Shown here in pieces: positions 1 to 12,800 of a stretch of 64,000 nt of DNA. The stretch comes from Rhytidiadelphus loreus. Its lineage: Eukaryota; Streptophyta; Bryopsida; Hypnales; Hylocomiaceae. The notes under the pieces were generated by a model that saw nothing but the letters and a program-made list of their open reading frames with translations, did no database searches and was not told the DNA's origin. A program made the position numbers and the translations under genes. The stretch lies in NCBI GenBank assembly GCA_947034895.1, contig OX344764.1:11718001-11782000 (forward strand), written 5' to 3'. The first letter of the stretch is position 1, and each line of letters begins with the position of its first letter.

Positions 1-401
1 GAATCTGATGCTGTGAAAATCCGCGATTTATATGCCTGCCATGCTCAGAATGATGGAATTTAGGGTTTCAACTGAACTTGTAGTGTGGTGCTAATCCCTG
101 GAAGGATTGAACTTCAGTCAAAATCTAATCCAAGTTGCGTGGTTCAATTCCTCCAAGAAGTTGAAAATGTGCAACTGAACTTGTTGCGTGGTGCTAAGAA
201 GGCTTTCACAATGTCGTTGTATTTTCTCTCCCCGCCTTTGATTATACGGTAACTCCAGCTAATGCTGTGGAAATTCTCTGTTTCAAACTCTTTCGTACGG
301 CTTTAATGCTAAGAATTCATGGGAACTAGGGTTAGGGTGCAATTGAACTTCGCTAGTTGGTGTTAGGATCTAAGCTTACTTCGGAAAGCCTGGTATTGAG
401 G
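1..401. promoter_or_regulatory. Upstream region and 5' leader of the COX11 gene
   Basis: No open frame of note lies here. The stretch holds three imperfect copies of a phrase close to CAACTGAACTTGTTGYGTGG, near 67-92, 171-197 and 340-362. A further phrase, GGAAGGATTGAACTTCAGTC at about 102-121, has a near copy inside COX11 exon 1 at about 568-587. This suggests small local duplications. The promoter is presumably here because the COX11 start lies at 402, but I see no clear TATA box and the transcription start cannot be placed. Confidence 0.4.
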
Positions 402-2742
402 ATGTTGTGTGTGCTTTCCAGGCCGAAATTATACCCCAGCAAAGTTCCTACTCGTTACTTTGAAACCTTAGTATCCCCTTCAGTAGCAAATAGAATCGAC
501 ACAAGGCGTTGCTTATGGAATTCACTAAACAAGCCAAGGCTGGACAGAGAATTTTCAATTCCTCTTGGAAGGATTGAATTTCAGTCAAAACCTTCCTGGA
601 GTGTTTTGGACAGTAGGGCACGCGGTTTTAGTAGCCAAGCTGAAGTTGCAGCCAAGGAAGGTTTGCGCAGAGCCAGGCTGACATGGGAGAGTCAAAATGC
701 CGGGAAGAGGAAGTCGGAAGCAATGCTAATGTATTTGGTGGCGATGGTGACAGCCATGGTGGGTGCCACCTATGCTGCTGTTCCCCTGTATCGCAAATTT
801 TGTCAAGCTACTGGCTATGGCGGCACTGTACAAAGACGAGAGGTACGTGATACTGTGATATTCTTATTACTCTTTTTCTCAAGTTGCGATCGCCCAACTG
901 TTAACACAAATTGCCTTTGTATCACGAATATCAACTAGGCCATTTCCTTATTAACAGGCGTGCAGCTTTGCAAGACGAGGATATATCAGATGACGTGACT
1001 AGATGTTCCTCCTGCAGACTGTAGAAGAGAAGATTGCCCGTCATCAGACTGAAGAGTCTGCCGCTGAATGTAGGTGGGACTTTTATCTTTGATACGTATT
1101 GCGGAATATTGCTGTAGCAGGAGAGTTTGCACAGATCCCACGTGCCGATGTTATGTAAAACTTGAGATAAGGGTGGGAGTGTTATGTTTTTCATTTGGCA
1201 GTAGAGGTTTGTGAAAGGAGTCTGTTCTTGCACAAATAGAATTTTTTGGTTACTTCATCCTTTTAAATCTGAACTGTATAGCAGTATTTGGAAGTGACCA
1301 TTATCTGATGAGGAAGACTTTTTTTGAGGTTGAACTACATGCTAACCTGTTGTGCCTGTGATGTGTTAAAGGGAGTTGGTGGTACAGTTCAATGCAGATG
1401 TTGCAGATGGTATGCCCTGGAAGTTCACTCCTTGCCAACGGGAGGTGTGTTGACGCTCTTCCTTCCTCGGTGTTTATTCACAATTTTCTGTGACGTTAGC
1501 TTTATTTTGGAAGTCTTCTACGTGCTTGAATGACAAAATTTCTTAGTCCAGGAAGGTTGGCTAACTGAGATAAGTAGATTGTCGGGATTATTTTGTGTAC
1601 TAAGCCTTTTTCTTCAAGGCATGAGATGCGTTTCTCTTGGGATGAGTTTTCTTGATGTTTAGTCACTTCGAAGAATCAAATGTGATTAGTTCAGAGGCTT
1701 ATCCTTATTACTGGACAGTTAGAGACTTGTAAAGCATTTATTGTGATACGCATTTCAGATCCGGGTGAGACCAGGACAGAGCACCCTTGCATTCTATACT
1801 GCTGAAAATACAAGCTCAACACCTATCACTGGTGTCTCTACGTACAATGTGACTCCCATGAAGGTCAGTTTGAGACCTGATTTGGTTTGGTGTTCCTCTC
1901 GTACCATTTTGCTTCTCAAATTTCATCGCTCCTTTTTGTCTGCTAGGCGCAAGAATGTTTCTTCGTTGTTTAGAGGTGGAGAACATTATTTGAGTTACAC
2001 GATTTACTTGTATGCCCATCCGGCATAGTTAATTACAACGTTGATATGATTCTGCTGGTCTCTTTGATCTTTGTGCCTCTTAGATTAAGTTCACCTTTTA
2101 TTTGTGAATAAGATTTGTATGGGTCTCTTTATGCGTCTTTCCTTGATGGACTAGTTGATGGTGTCCACTGAATCCAAGACTTTGACTTTTCGTGTATGCA
2201 GGCGGGACTCTACTTCAACAAAATTCAGTGTTTTTGCTTTGAAGAGCAGCGACTTCTTCCTGGTGAAAAGATTGACATGCCAGTAAGTTGGGCATTCATG
2301 GTTGATGAGCTTTGTGACTTAGAGTTACAAAAATAGGGTTTTCAGTGACATTAGTCTGTTTGAAGAACTTTTAGACCACATCATAAAGACAATTTTTTTT
2401 TCATGATTCATGTGGTCACAATGATTATATGGAGGCTCCTCATGATACATCTTGAAGTCTGTATGATCATTTTGATAATCGATAGACATTGTACAGAAGA
2501 TTATTTTCCTGATGTCTAGAAGTCCTTGAAATAATCTAATTTTACAGAACTTGTAAAAATGAAAGTGGTTTCACTATTCCATGTTGCATGCTGGTTAGTA
2601 TGTTGAACCGTCCTGTGGCATGGTGCAGGTCTTTTTCTTCATCGATCCAGAATTTGCTGAAGACCCCAAAATGGACGGTATCAATTCTCTGATTTTGTCC
2701 TATACTTTCTTCAAAGTTGAAGAAGCGCCTCCGCCAGCTTAA
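402..2742 (+). CDS. COX11: Cytochrome c oxidase assembly protein COX11, mitochondrial, 6 exons
   Basis: COX11 is a copper chaperone of the inner mitochondrial membrane that supplies the CuB site of cytochrome c oxidase subunit 1 (family knowledge). Exons read in frame with GT-AG borders: 402-842, 1018-1073, 1372-1444, 1759-1863, 2202-2282, 2629-2742, giving 289 residues. A basic, acid-poor N-terminus of about 100 residues fits a transit peptide. One membrane segment spans about 108-128, followed by the family phrase [18 protein letters not shown]. Cys134 just after the membrane, and Cys235 and Cys237 in [14 protein letters not shown], match the three copper cysteines of the family. [16 protein letters not shown] and the C-terminal [15 protein letters not shown] are also family-typical. 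The ATG at 402 is chosen because the frame upstream begins only with TTG. The last few residues (EEAPPPA) are variable in the family. Confidence 0.95.
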
Positions 2743-3441
2743 TTTTTAGAGGCCACTGAGAACAACTTCAAGCATTTCAGCAAGGTGGTGCAGTAGCGCT
2801 CCATGGCTTCGGCTTGAGATTTTAGGACGAGACCAGAGACTGCAGATTTGTGGGGTTTTCATTATCATCACCATCATTATTATATTCTTTCAGACGAAAT
2901 CAATGAGTGTAGCTGTGATCTGCAGGTGCAGCCGAGAGTAATTTAGCAAGAAAGCTTATTCTTCCTGCACTCAGCATAATACATTCCACTCATTAAACCT
3001 CCCTGTGGGCTTGTGTCAAACTATGCAGCCTCGGGATGAAAGCACTGAAATTTTCTGTGAATAAATTTGTCCCATTATTTATTGCCCTTCTGAACCATGA
3101 TAATATTGTGTGCGGCTTCTTTCTATTCCTCCGATGTTGGCTATACGACCTATACCTGTTGGACTCCTTGTTATCAGTTTTGTACGCAACTTGTTACCTT
3201 TCCAATCACAGTGACACTAGGTAAGTCCGTGCCCATTGGTTTGGTGAGAGAAACAAGGATGTGACCCCAGAGATGGTGATATTGCAGAGGTCTGGATGCC
3301 CAACCCCGGAACATGCTTCTGAAATATGTTTCAAAGCTCTGCTCCAAAGGAAGCTGCAACCGAAGGGGCTAAGTATTAACAACATTTTTCAAATTTGACT
3401 ACCGGTAGGTACTACAGACAACTTGAGAAGCCAATAATTTC
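2743..3441. other. Convergent intergenic region between COX11 and the quinone oxidoreductase
   Basis: This interval holds the 3' ends of two genes that face each other. Small open frames on both strands show no family resemblance and no coding bias. A short ATCATC/ATTATT-rich run lies near 2862-2882. No repeat or RNA gene is apparent; poly(A) signals for both genes are expected here but cannot be assigned with confidence. Confidence 0.4.
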
Positions 3442-6160
3442 CTACAGCTTCGATTGAGGACTTTCTGAACTGCCCCCAGGTAGAATCATCACTTTTCCCC
3501 GCACTTCACGTTGCCTCAACATTGCAAAAGCTTTGTTCGCCTGCACAGAATGGTAACATGGGCGATGCGAATTGAGGTAAAAGAAAAAGAAGATTGTCAT
3601 GCAAACAGTTGGAGTCATAACACATGCACCAGCCTTGTTGTAAAGATACGAGTGGGTAAGCATAGCGCAAAAAGAGTAACACAAATATCAACTGTAAAAG
3701 AGGATAAAACCACCATTAAAATTGCAGAAATAAACTATCATCGCAGGTCAGAGGAAGAAAATACACCAAATAGAATGTTCCAGGTAAAGATATACCTCAT
3801 AGAGCGAGAATTTGTGAGAAATATGAACGCGCAGACTGCCATTCGTCAACATCTCAAGCAATGATTGCATACTGTCTTCCATCACTTGAGGCTGAAATTT
3901 AAAGTAACTTCCCCAATATAAGCCATGCGCGGTCAAATTCTGCAAGGAAAACGATGCACCTTCAGAACTCCGGTAAGTACTTTAGTTTGTAGCAAGAGAA
4001 TAAGCGCAAGTTAGGCGCTAGAACTGATCAAAACGATCTCAACTTATGAACCCAAAACAAAAACAAAAACCTATGAACATAAGAATTCAGTAATGAGCAT
4101 AATGAATATATGCAACGAAGACCACAGCATTTCCCCAGTACGTACCTTTACGAGTAAAATATTAGCAGGAATGCTGGGAATTTCCCCACTAGTAAATCCA
4201 ATGACCAGGATTTGGGCACCCCAGCCCAGTAGCTTCATGCTGTCTTTGAAAAGCTTACCACCGACTGGATCATAAAGAACATCTACGCCTCTCAGCTTCC
4301 GGGAGGCCAAGAATGCTTTCACGGTTTTGATCAGCCCACCATCACTCGGGTCCACTATAAGATCAGCTCCGAGAGTTTTCAGCAACTCCGCTTTCTCCTG
4401 GCCCCTGTTCCATGTGCACGAGTTACTCCGAGTGCTCGAGCACGAAATAGATATTCCACTTTGAAATTATAGTTTCAATACATCGTTCAAAAATGTAGGG
4501 GATAAGAAAACTGGTCAACACTTCATGAGCATTTATGCAAACTTTTGATGTCCTCAAAAAGGAGAGCTTCTAAAGAATACTTACAAACCACAATCTAGCA
4601 ATCTGTGAGCATTGAGCAGATGCTACACTAACCTGGCCACACCGATTACAACTGCACCTAAGAGCTTGCCAATCTGCACAGCAGATGAACCCACTCCCCC
4701 AGCTGCACCCAGCACGAGAAGTACCTGCTCAATCCATATCCATTCCATCAAAACAAGGTCACTGACTTTGCTAGAAACTAGAAGTGTCCCAAGTATTTGC
4801 TAGGTCTAGACCCAATTTCGCACAGGCAAGTCCCTCTGGCTCCTCGGCACGGTCCTAGTATGGGGGGCCCGCGCACACCATCCAAATAGACTTTTAGCCA
4901 ACCGAAACAGTTAATAAATGCTCCCATTGCCCCATTGCCCAAGTTGTCTCAGTTAGCAAATTATTGCTAACTCCCACTAAGGTAGTGATACCTCATTGTG
5001 TCACTGGCCCTAATTGTAACACGGAATAAGTTATGATGGCACCAAGATTTCAGAATCAAATGAATATGGCTCTGAGATGTGTCGCAATTAGGTTCAGTAA
5101 ACCTCAAAGTGTCCATAAAGACATGTGTAGTTGCATTAGCTAACTTGCAATGACTTTACATAGCTTTCCACTAATTAACTGTGCTTGTACCAACGACCAC
5201 GAGACATAGAAAACAATACCTGGCCCGCTTTCAGATTCGCACGATGAACCAGTCCTACATGAGATGTACCAAATGCAATAGGAAGACCGCCAGCTTGCAG
5301 TAGATCGCATCCATTTGGCACCTTGTACCTGCACCAGGCACCATAGCCAGTGAATAATCCTACTTGCCCGTAACGGACCAAGGATTCAAGCTTTTAGGTC
5401 ATATGGAGACTTTCTTGTGTCCAATTTTACTTAGGTTGCAATGAACATATGCAATGATCTTCAGTGTGATTCTAGTGATATAGAATTTGGAACCATGATC
5501 AATGAAATGGGTATCAAACGTTTTCATCAACACTGTGGACACTAATTTGTGGACGGAGGGAGTTAAGATTCATCGTTTCTGTAGGCAATGTTGCAGATTA
5601 AGGTTTAAACTTACACTCTGGACGCATCCATAAGAAGCTCCTCAGCATAAGCCCCTTTCACAATATGATCAACGAAATTGGTAATCAAAGTAATGGGTAT
5701 TAAACGTTATCAACAACACTGTGGACACTGATTTGTGGATCATGGCGGGACTAAGAGATTCATCGTTTCTTTTCGCAATATTGCAGATTAGGGTTAGAAC
5801 TTACACTCTGGACGCATCCACAAGAAGCTCCTCAGCGTAAGCCCCGCCCTCCGCAACGCCACAGACAGCATCCCCTGCTTTCACTTTCGTCACCCTCTCT
5901 CCCACCGCCAACACAGTGCCGGAGAAATCCTCCCCAGGGACGTACGGCAACGCAGGCCTCTCTTGGTACTTGCCTTCCACTTGCAAGCCCGTTGCAAAGT
6001 TCACACTGGAGGCCACAATCTTCACCAGCACGGAAGTGGGAGACGAAATCTTCGGTTTCGGATGCTGCTCGTCAACGTAGATGGGCGAGGTTTCCGACAA
6101 GGGAAGCGTCGGATCGCCCAGCTTCCGGCAAACTAAAGCTCTCATGGTGGTAGCTGCCAT
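3442..6160 (-). CDS. Zinc-free quinone oxidoreductase-like protein (MDR superfamily), 6 exons
   Basis: The product resembles NADPH:quinone oxidoreductase/zeta-crystallin-like medium-chain reductases, which reduce quinones or enones with NAD(P)H. Exons on the minus strand are 6160-5805, 5328-5220, 4724-4633, 4404-4146, 3939-3796 and 3540-3442; phases agree and give 352 residues. The GroES-like half carries LVKIVASSVNFATGLQVEGK and LPYVPGEDFSGTVLAVGERV; the nucleotide-binding glycine motif VLGAAGGVGSSAVQIGKLLG starts at about residue 157; VDVLYDPVGGKLF and NLTAHGLYWGSY follow. The Cys/His ligands of zinc-binding alcohol dehydrogenases are not seen. The ATG at 6160 is used because the two preceding codons in the open frame are TTG and GTG. 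No obvious targeting peptide is present; the tail GSSESPQSKL is not a canonical PTS1. Intron 1 carries a partial copy of exon 1. The exact substrate is unknown. Confidence 0.9.
5493..5845. repeat. Tandem partial duplication of exon 1 end and intron 1 start
   Basis: Two copies of about 150-180 bp (5493-5655 and 5664-5845) lie side by side. Each holds intron sequence plus the last 14 codons of exon 1 with its splice donor. The gene-proximal copy is the real exon end (minus strand GAYAEELLVDASRV, donor at 5804). The inner copy reads GAYAEELLMDASRV and keeps an ACTTAC (minus GTAAGT) donor at 5614. The second copy has no upstream acceptor-bounded exon of its own, so it is probably an inert relic or a decoy donor. 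Confidence 0.85.
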
Positions 6161-8800
6161 CACCAATCCTGCACATCAACACCCATTCACAAAAAAAAAA
6201 CAATTCCTCACCAAAAAAGCACGACAATTCACAAGAAACAGACGCCTCTCACCGTCCCAATCCGGTATACTCTAAACTCTAAACCCTAATCAGAAACTCA
6301 AAGAACCTTACAACAATTCAATAGCTCGTGATGTACCCAATTTGTAGAATTCAAAGTGCGCTGCACCAAGGTGATCACAGCTCTCAGGTCAATTGTTTCA
6401 AACTTTGGAGAGTCCGTCTCTATGGCATCACTGATTTCAGAATCACAATTGAAAACCAAGATTGCAGATTGAGTCACCACAACTTGAGGAGAGCTTGAAT
6501 CAAGTCCACTAACGCTGAGAATGAGGTGATTTCGAAAATCTTAGTGTGCATGCATCCCCAAAATATGTGAAGGGACTCTATTTCAGAATTGTTGAAGAGA
6601 ATGGTGTGAGATCAACAAGAATTAATATACAAATATGCAAAATTGGAGATATGAAATGCACAAGGATGGTGTTCAGAGGCTGTCAATGTGTCTGTGAATG
6701 TGTCTGTGTGTGGAAGAGTTGGGGAGCTAGACGGCATGTTGACATGCTGTTGTAAAATTCTCCGTCCTGGATGTCGAAAATGTGATGAGGATTGAGGTAG
6801 TATGCTCTAAAAGCGACCATTAAAGGGCTGGTCCGCCTTTTTCATAGGTTTACATGGACAGAATTATTTTTAGATCATTTTTCAGAGAAAGAAAAATGGA
6901 TTTGGAACCTAACACAAGTGGTTTTGTATTTTTCCAAACATTTTTGAATTATTTATAAATTTTCAAAGATTCAAGGCATAGGGACCTATTTGTGACCACA
7001 GGTAGGTCTCTCAAAATCTGTCCACTTGCAACTTGTAAAGAGATTTGCAGAAAATCAAAGGCAATGATTGGCTCTTGGAATAGAAAAATAAATTTTCCTT
7101 GATGCATTCAATTGCTAAAGTGGTCCATTTAACCTCTAAGCGTCCATACTCATTTACGTGAAATTGACAATTTCCAAAAAATCATCATAAAGTATTATTT
7201 GGAAGAATATTTTGGAATTGAGATGTAAATAGAAGTTGTAGAGTTTTAGTTTTAGATTCTATTCCATATGGTTAGATTCACCAATGCTATCACCAATATT
7301 TTTCTATAAATTTTGAAAGGTAAAATTCTAAATTCCTTCTAAATTCAATTACAAGCAAAATATTATCATTTTTGAGGTAAATTTTGTTGGAAAGGATTTG
7401 AAATGAGGTTTTCTTGACATAGAATTTTTTTTGGAATTTTTAGATCTTTGAGTCTATGACCTCATTTTTGCAATTCCAAATTTGAACTAGAGTCAATGCA
7501 AGTCAACCACTTCACATACTTCCACATTTGTAATTTAAGAAAAATATGCGCTCTAATAACACCAAATTCAACCCTTAGATAGGACCACAACTTCATAAAG
7601 TATCTCTAAAAATTAGGATGACTTTCATCCAAGTTGTAATGAAAAAGAAGTCTAATTTTGAATCTGTACATCATCCAAAAATTGAACGTTGGAGTGCCAT
7701 TACATGATTTTTTTCTACTCTAGACGGCTACAAGTTTCCATTTGGAAACCCACCGAAATCCGCCATTTGCAAGCTGCACTGCCTGGCCGAGCGACTGTTA
7801 GGTCATTTTTTTTTAAATAAATAAATAAATAAATTTAACTTTGTTTTTCATCTTTTTTTTAAAAAAAATATCTGACACTAGCATTCGATGAGACCGGGGG
7901 GAACAGAGCTAGGAACAAGCCTGAAACGGCCCTCTAGCCCCCCCTCCCCCCAATCTCATCTAATGTCTAGGGTTAAGGATCACCCCATCTCCATTCTTTA
8001 TTGAAAAATAGGGGTGGTTTGAAGAAGACAGTTGCTTTTAGAACATACTACTTTAAAAATACCTGAAACAAAAGATTTTCTAGACTATGTTGTATATAAA
8101 AGTTTAGTTTTGTAAACACCCTTTTTGACACCCAAGTTTTTTTAGTTGGTCACAAAGAAAGTGTGTTTTTTCAAAGATTTCACCACTAAAGAACAAAATG
8201 CCCATTGAAGAGACATTTAGAATTTGGGTAGGTGATGATGAAGTCAAATGTAAAGGAACGTTTCTTGAAAATTTGACACAAGATGGACACATTCACCTCC
8301 TTCAAGGGAATGTAAAGAAAATTCTAATTGGATGCCTAGATAAAAAATTATGCTACCCCTCCAAAATATGGGTTGTTCAAGTATTTTTGGCATCTTTTGC
8401 AAAACTCCTCATTTACATTTGGAATTTGGCATGTATGTAGCTAACATGTAATTGAAGGTTACTCATTGTTCAATGAAAAAGAAGAGGTTAGCATAACATT
8501 CTTCATTCAAGTACCTTACAATTTAAAAAGAAAGAAAGTTCTACATGGTTTAGTTTGCTTTCAAGAACAATCTTGCCATTAGGATTTTATTGAAAATAAA
8601 CCTTCTAACACTTTTTGTTGAACTTCACTACTTGAATTTAATTTAGAGTTTTAAAATTCACCTTCATTAATAGGACAACTTTCATTCATTCATTTTTATT
8701 TTTATTTTCATTTTTATTTTTTTATTTTGCACAAATTGAAAAATCAATTACAAAGAAGAAACAAGAACATGCCAATTACACAAACCAATTATTGCCACAA
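6161..8800. other. Intergenic AT-rich DNA with no recognised gene
   Basis: The first 150 bases are the presumed 5' leader and promoter of the quinone oxidoreductase. The rest is AT-rich and without coding bias; the open frames at 6298-6755 and 8104-8440 have no family features. A TAAATAAATAAATAAATAAA run lies near 7814-7835. A phrase TTAACCTCTAAGCGTCC at about 7127 resembles the end of the TTAA-flanked element family described below, but no partner end was found. Confidence 0.45.
7870..7968. mobile_element. Partial copy of the ATTAGA-ended MITE family
   Basis: The segment contains GGAACAAGCCTGAAACGGCC, nearly identical to a phrase in the complete element at 11.7-11.96 kb, and closes with CAATCTCATCTAATG, which matches that family's right end. 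The left terminus was not found, so this is a fragment or a strongly diverged copy. Confidence 0.6.
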
Positions 8801-11450
8801 GACTAGGGGACACACTACGGATTGTGACAAACAAGGCAATGACACTTCAATCTATATAATGACCAAGCCTTTTTTGGCCTTCATTGGCTAAACAAAAATG
8901 CTTCATCCATAATTAGACTTTAACCCCTAAAGTCCCATTGTCTCTACAGGGGACAAAATGGATTTCGGGCAAGCTCTTATGATCTAATTTTTACTGAAAT
9001 TTTTTTAAATTTTCTCATAAGATAGATAAACTTATGAGCTTTCCAAGAATATAATTTTTATTCCAATTGGCGCCCGGGAGCAAAAGTTATGCCACAATAA
9101 CCTCAAAATGGGGGAGATTGGGCAGCAAAAAAAATCCACCAGAAATTGAAATAAAAATTTCAATATTTTTTTCTTGTAGATTATATTTTCTTCTAAATGT
9201 GAAGATTTGATTCATTCCATTTGGATTAGTGATGTGAAAGTTATGGAGTTTCTTGTTTTGCGGGCAATCATAGCAACTTCTTGAAATAAATTTTTTTCTT
9301 CCACTTTGAATGCTAGTATCTTTCAATCTATACGGTCAAAAATCACAAAATTTTGTCATGTGATCTAAGATAAGTGTAGAACAAGATCCTTTGGTTAGAT
9401 TCTAAAAAGTATTTAAAAAATTTATTTCATAGGTGAACATAGCAAAAGTGGTAGTTTTGAGTGGTTTTGGCAGAAAAATGGCCTTCGGACTTTAGGGGTT
9501 AATTCACTTTCAATGGGTCTAGGATGGTGCCCTCAACCTTCTTTGGCCAAAGCAAAAAGAGTCAACATATTGAACTTCCATTTACTTTCAAGTTTCAACA
9601 ACTTCTAAGGTGTTGCCTCAACCATTCTATTATTAGACTTTTATTCACTTTCAATGACTTCTAAAGTGGTGACCTTGGTTGTTCAAGTCCAAATCACTAA
9701 TGAATAGAAGTTTCTTTTATATCAATTTATGATTGTACACATACCAATAGTACCAATAGTTGTACCAATAGTTGTTAGAAAGCTCCTAATCATTTTTATC
9801 CCAAGAGATGATCAAATCAAATCAATAAACAATGAAAGGTTGTTTAGAAATTTTCTGGAACAAAAACAACCAAGAAAATCCTATGAAGTTTAATAATATT
9901 ACTTTTAATGAAAGTAATTCATCTTCACATGTTTCTTTGAATAATTAAGGTGTAATGTGGAACTATCTAAAATTGATCATTTAAGTTGATATATATATAG
10001 ATAGAGTTGAAAATACAATTAGAGATTATTTTCTACTTGTTGACAAATGAAAATTATAATTAAGAAAAACAATATATTTTCATATTTATTTTAGTACTTT
10101 ATGTAAACTTTCAAATGAAAAGACTTGTAGAAACTCTTACCCTAAGCACCATGGTAGTTTTGATTGTCAAAAGTATGCACATGCCCAAAAATGCAACTTA
10201 GAGAACTAATTTATCCATCTAAAGACAATTAGGCCAAAAAAATCATGATAGATGGATGACTTTCAAGGATATTATAGAAATGATGAATGCACCTATCAGT
10301 CCAAAAACATGATCATATTGGGTCAACTACATTGGTGATAAGTTTTTGGGTTAATAATGACTTAAAAGCAAAAAATTTAAACATTGACCTCTAGATAATA
10401 TCCATGTAGTTGAATCTACCATTGCATTTTACCAACATTTATCAATCATATTTGAAAACAAAAATTGAAAATTCCTTCTAAAATTCAATGCCAATTGAAT
10501 ATTAATGATATTCATAAAAAAATTCATTCTTTGAGTTTAGAAAGTTTAAAAATATTAATAGTGATTTTAGATTTCTTGTCTTACTTTTTGGAGTCTATCA
10601 TAATTAAACAAAACAATTTTTGAATAAGAAAAGTTAGTTTTTTAGGCAAAATATGCTTGTGATATTTGAACATTAATATTTTTTTATAGATTTTTGAAAA
10701 TCTATATCGTACAAATGTTAGAAAAACATTGCAAGAATATAGTGTCCACGGAAGGGGGAGATATTTTTAGATACCCTAGATTCAAACCTTGGTTACCCTA
10801 CGTCCCTATCCAAACTTATTTTTGTTGCCGATGAAGTTTGCAAGGCCCAACTAAGACTCTAAATAATACTAGTTTTTGAGAAGGTTTTATTTTTTCATCC
10901 ACCTTAAAATAAATGTATAAAATTACTCGTAATTTTGTTATTCATTAATTTTGTTTTTTATAACCTCTCTCGGCTAATGTGGGGCTCTAATTCAAAATAT
11001 GAATTCAAAATTTTAGAATAGGAGGAAAATATCAAGTTCTGAATTTTTTTTATTAGAATAGAAAATTTGGAGCAAGTAAAGAGAAAAAAAATAGGTGTCT
11101 TGTCAAAAATATCTAGGAAAAATATTTCTTTCTTCCTTGCTCTTTTTTTGTCCCCTCTCCCAAGAAATTATTGCAAAGATTAATTCAATTATTGTAGCCT
11201 GAACTCATAATTCTAACTTGTACAAATTCCCGAATTAAGAAAATTTGTGAGACACATTAATAAGGTAGTTCACAGTATTTTAGAAAAATCCTATATAGCA
11301 TTGTCTGCACTATTTTCATACTATCTCAAATATGATGATTTTCATCTTACTTCCATCCACTTTCATCCATTCTATAGTTATCTAAATTTTTCAAAAATAT
11401 ACACTAATTATATCACATTCATCTAAATATCTATAGTTACCTAAATTTGA
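8800..11450. repeat. Older direct duplication, copy 1
   Basis: Stretches here recur in the same order and orientation at 14.69-17.70 kb: about 8810-8900 with 14690-14760, 9760-9830 with 15290-15340, 10160-10560 with 15760-16290, and 10690-11380 with 16930-17610. A shared phrase is TTATTTTTGTTG near 10817 and 17050. The copies are well diverged and each holds private insertions. No intact coding frame is seen, so the duplicated unit is probably itself an old mobile element or an array of them. Confidence 0.7.
8920..9502. mobile_element. TTAA-flanked non-autonomous DNA element, copy a
   Basis: The element runs from 8924 to 9498 between TTAA tetranucleotides at 8920-8923 and 9499-9502. Its ends are CCCCTAAAGTCC and, as reverse complement, CCCCTAAAGTCC, a perfect 12-bp inverted repeat. 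TTAA target duplication with CCC-starting ends is the pattern of piggyBac-type transposons, although Kolobok elements also use TTAA. No transposase is encoded. The interior contains phrases about tens of bases long shared with the larger copies b, c, d, f and g. Confidence 0.8.
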
Positions 11451-11668
11451 GAAATCAATGGCAAGAGCAAAAGTGATCAAGCCAACTAAGGTAAAACCAC
11501 CCATTCCAGATCAAAGAGCCATGCCAACCTGTAGCGTGCACTATTTCAGATTAGGCAGGGCACTTAAGCATGACATGTGTTTATTTCTCTTTGGAATGTG
11601 TTTTTTTCTTCTTTTCAAGGTTGAGATGCATAAAGTCATGACACATGTCCCAAAATGTCCCAAAATGC

Positions 11669-11955
11669 ATTAGAAGATTTTTCTGGCCAAAACAAGACTA
11701 TGAATTTCCAAGTGTTCCCGAATAGCGTGGAACGCTGGGAACTGTGCCATAGCATCGATCTGACATGGTTGCAATTGTGCCACGTCAGTTGCTATTAATT
11801 AATTATTAATTAGAAAATAATTTTTTAATAAAAAATTAAATTAAATAATATTTTAAATATTTTAAATATTTTTTTAATATTTAAAATTTCAGACTGTTCC
11901 CAGGGCAGGGAACAAGCCCGAAACGGCCCTCCCTTGCCCTGGAATCTCTTGTAAT
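11669..11955. mobile_element. ATTAGA-ended MITE, copy at 11.7 kb
   Basis: The left end is ATTAGAAGATTTTTCTGGCC and the right end, read as reverse complement, is ATTACAAGAGATTCCAGGGC. Inside, paired phrases TGTTCCC/GGGAACA and the segment GGGAACAAGCCCGAAACGGC are shared with the copies at 7.9, 33.2 and 45.5 kb. The centre is an AT-rich TTTTAAATATT run. The length is 287 bp with no open frame, as expected for a MITE. Target duplication is unclear. Confidence 0.75.
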
Positions 11956-12499
11956 GGAGCATAAAGTAGCAAGGAAGATGGTAGTAAGTTGTAAGTGGGA
12001 AAACAATTTGGCTATAATTGGAATTGAAAGACTTTAGACATTGGCTATGGATTTAGAGCACTTTTTGCCTCCCAAAATTTTTAGTTATTTCAATTTTGGC
12101 AATAAAAGTACAAAAAATTCACAATCCCAATATTCCTTATCTCTCTACATAAGAAAAATTTCTACTGCCTCACACTGCTTCTCATCTATTCTGAAATTGC
12201 TTAAGTGATCAAGTATAGGTGGTCCTACATTACACGGTCCACAAGCAAAGGGACACATGTTCACTAAAAAACACCAACCAATTCATTTAAAACTAAATGG
12301 GTTAGCCGGGGTACAAGATATTAAAATTAGAGGGATATGGATATGGATAAGCATTACAAGAAATTTGAACAACCATCAATTCCCTGATAAACAGTATATA
12401 GACACAAGTGTCTTTTTTGAGCTCAAAACTCCTTTCATAAAAAAAATTCTTCTTATTTACCCTACCCCCACTTCCAAATATTTTAAGTTAAAAAAATTT

Positions 12500-12800
12500 T
12501 AATTAAATTTTTTTCCTAAACCTCCACCCTCCCCTCCCCTCTCTGTAATTTTTAGAATTAGGTTCTCTCACAATCACTATAGGATATTTGTTTCCCAAGT
12601 ACGTATCCGTATCCGTATTGTATCCTGTATCAGATTCCGTATTTGTACATGTATCCGAGTTTTTTATTGAGTTTTGTACCTGTATCCGAGTTGATTCCGT
12701 ATTGAGATCAACGGTTGGGGAGGGGGTTGTAATTTTTTTTTCTAAAAAATCAACGGCTCTCGTTTTTTGGAAGGGAGGGGGCTATTAATTAATGGCCAAA
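12500..12800. repeat. GTATCC-rich interspersed repeat, copy 1
   Basis: About 300 bp rich in the hexamer GTATCC/GTATCCG (12600-12695), flanked by a C-rich run (CCTCCACCCTCCCCTCCCC at about 12522) and by a G-rich run (GGAAGGGAGGGGG near 12770). The same order of parts is found at 49.1-49.5 kb, including ATCAACGG phrases. The C-rich and G-rich ends may be inverted termini. No protein is encoded. Confidence 0.65.

Noticed and set aside
3511..3864. 117-residue plus-strand frame
   Set aside because: It lies antisense across exons 5 and 6 of the quinone oxidoreductase and shows no family features.
4810..4890. GC-rich segment in intron 2 of the quinone oxidoreductase as an RNA gene
   Set aside because: It does not fold into a cloverleaf and has no recognisable boxes; it is probably ordinary intron sequence.
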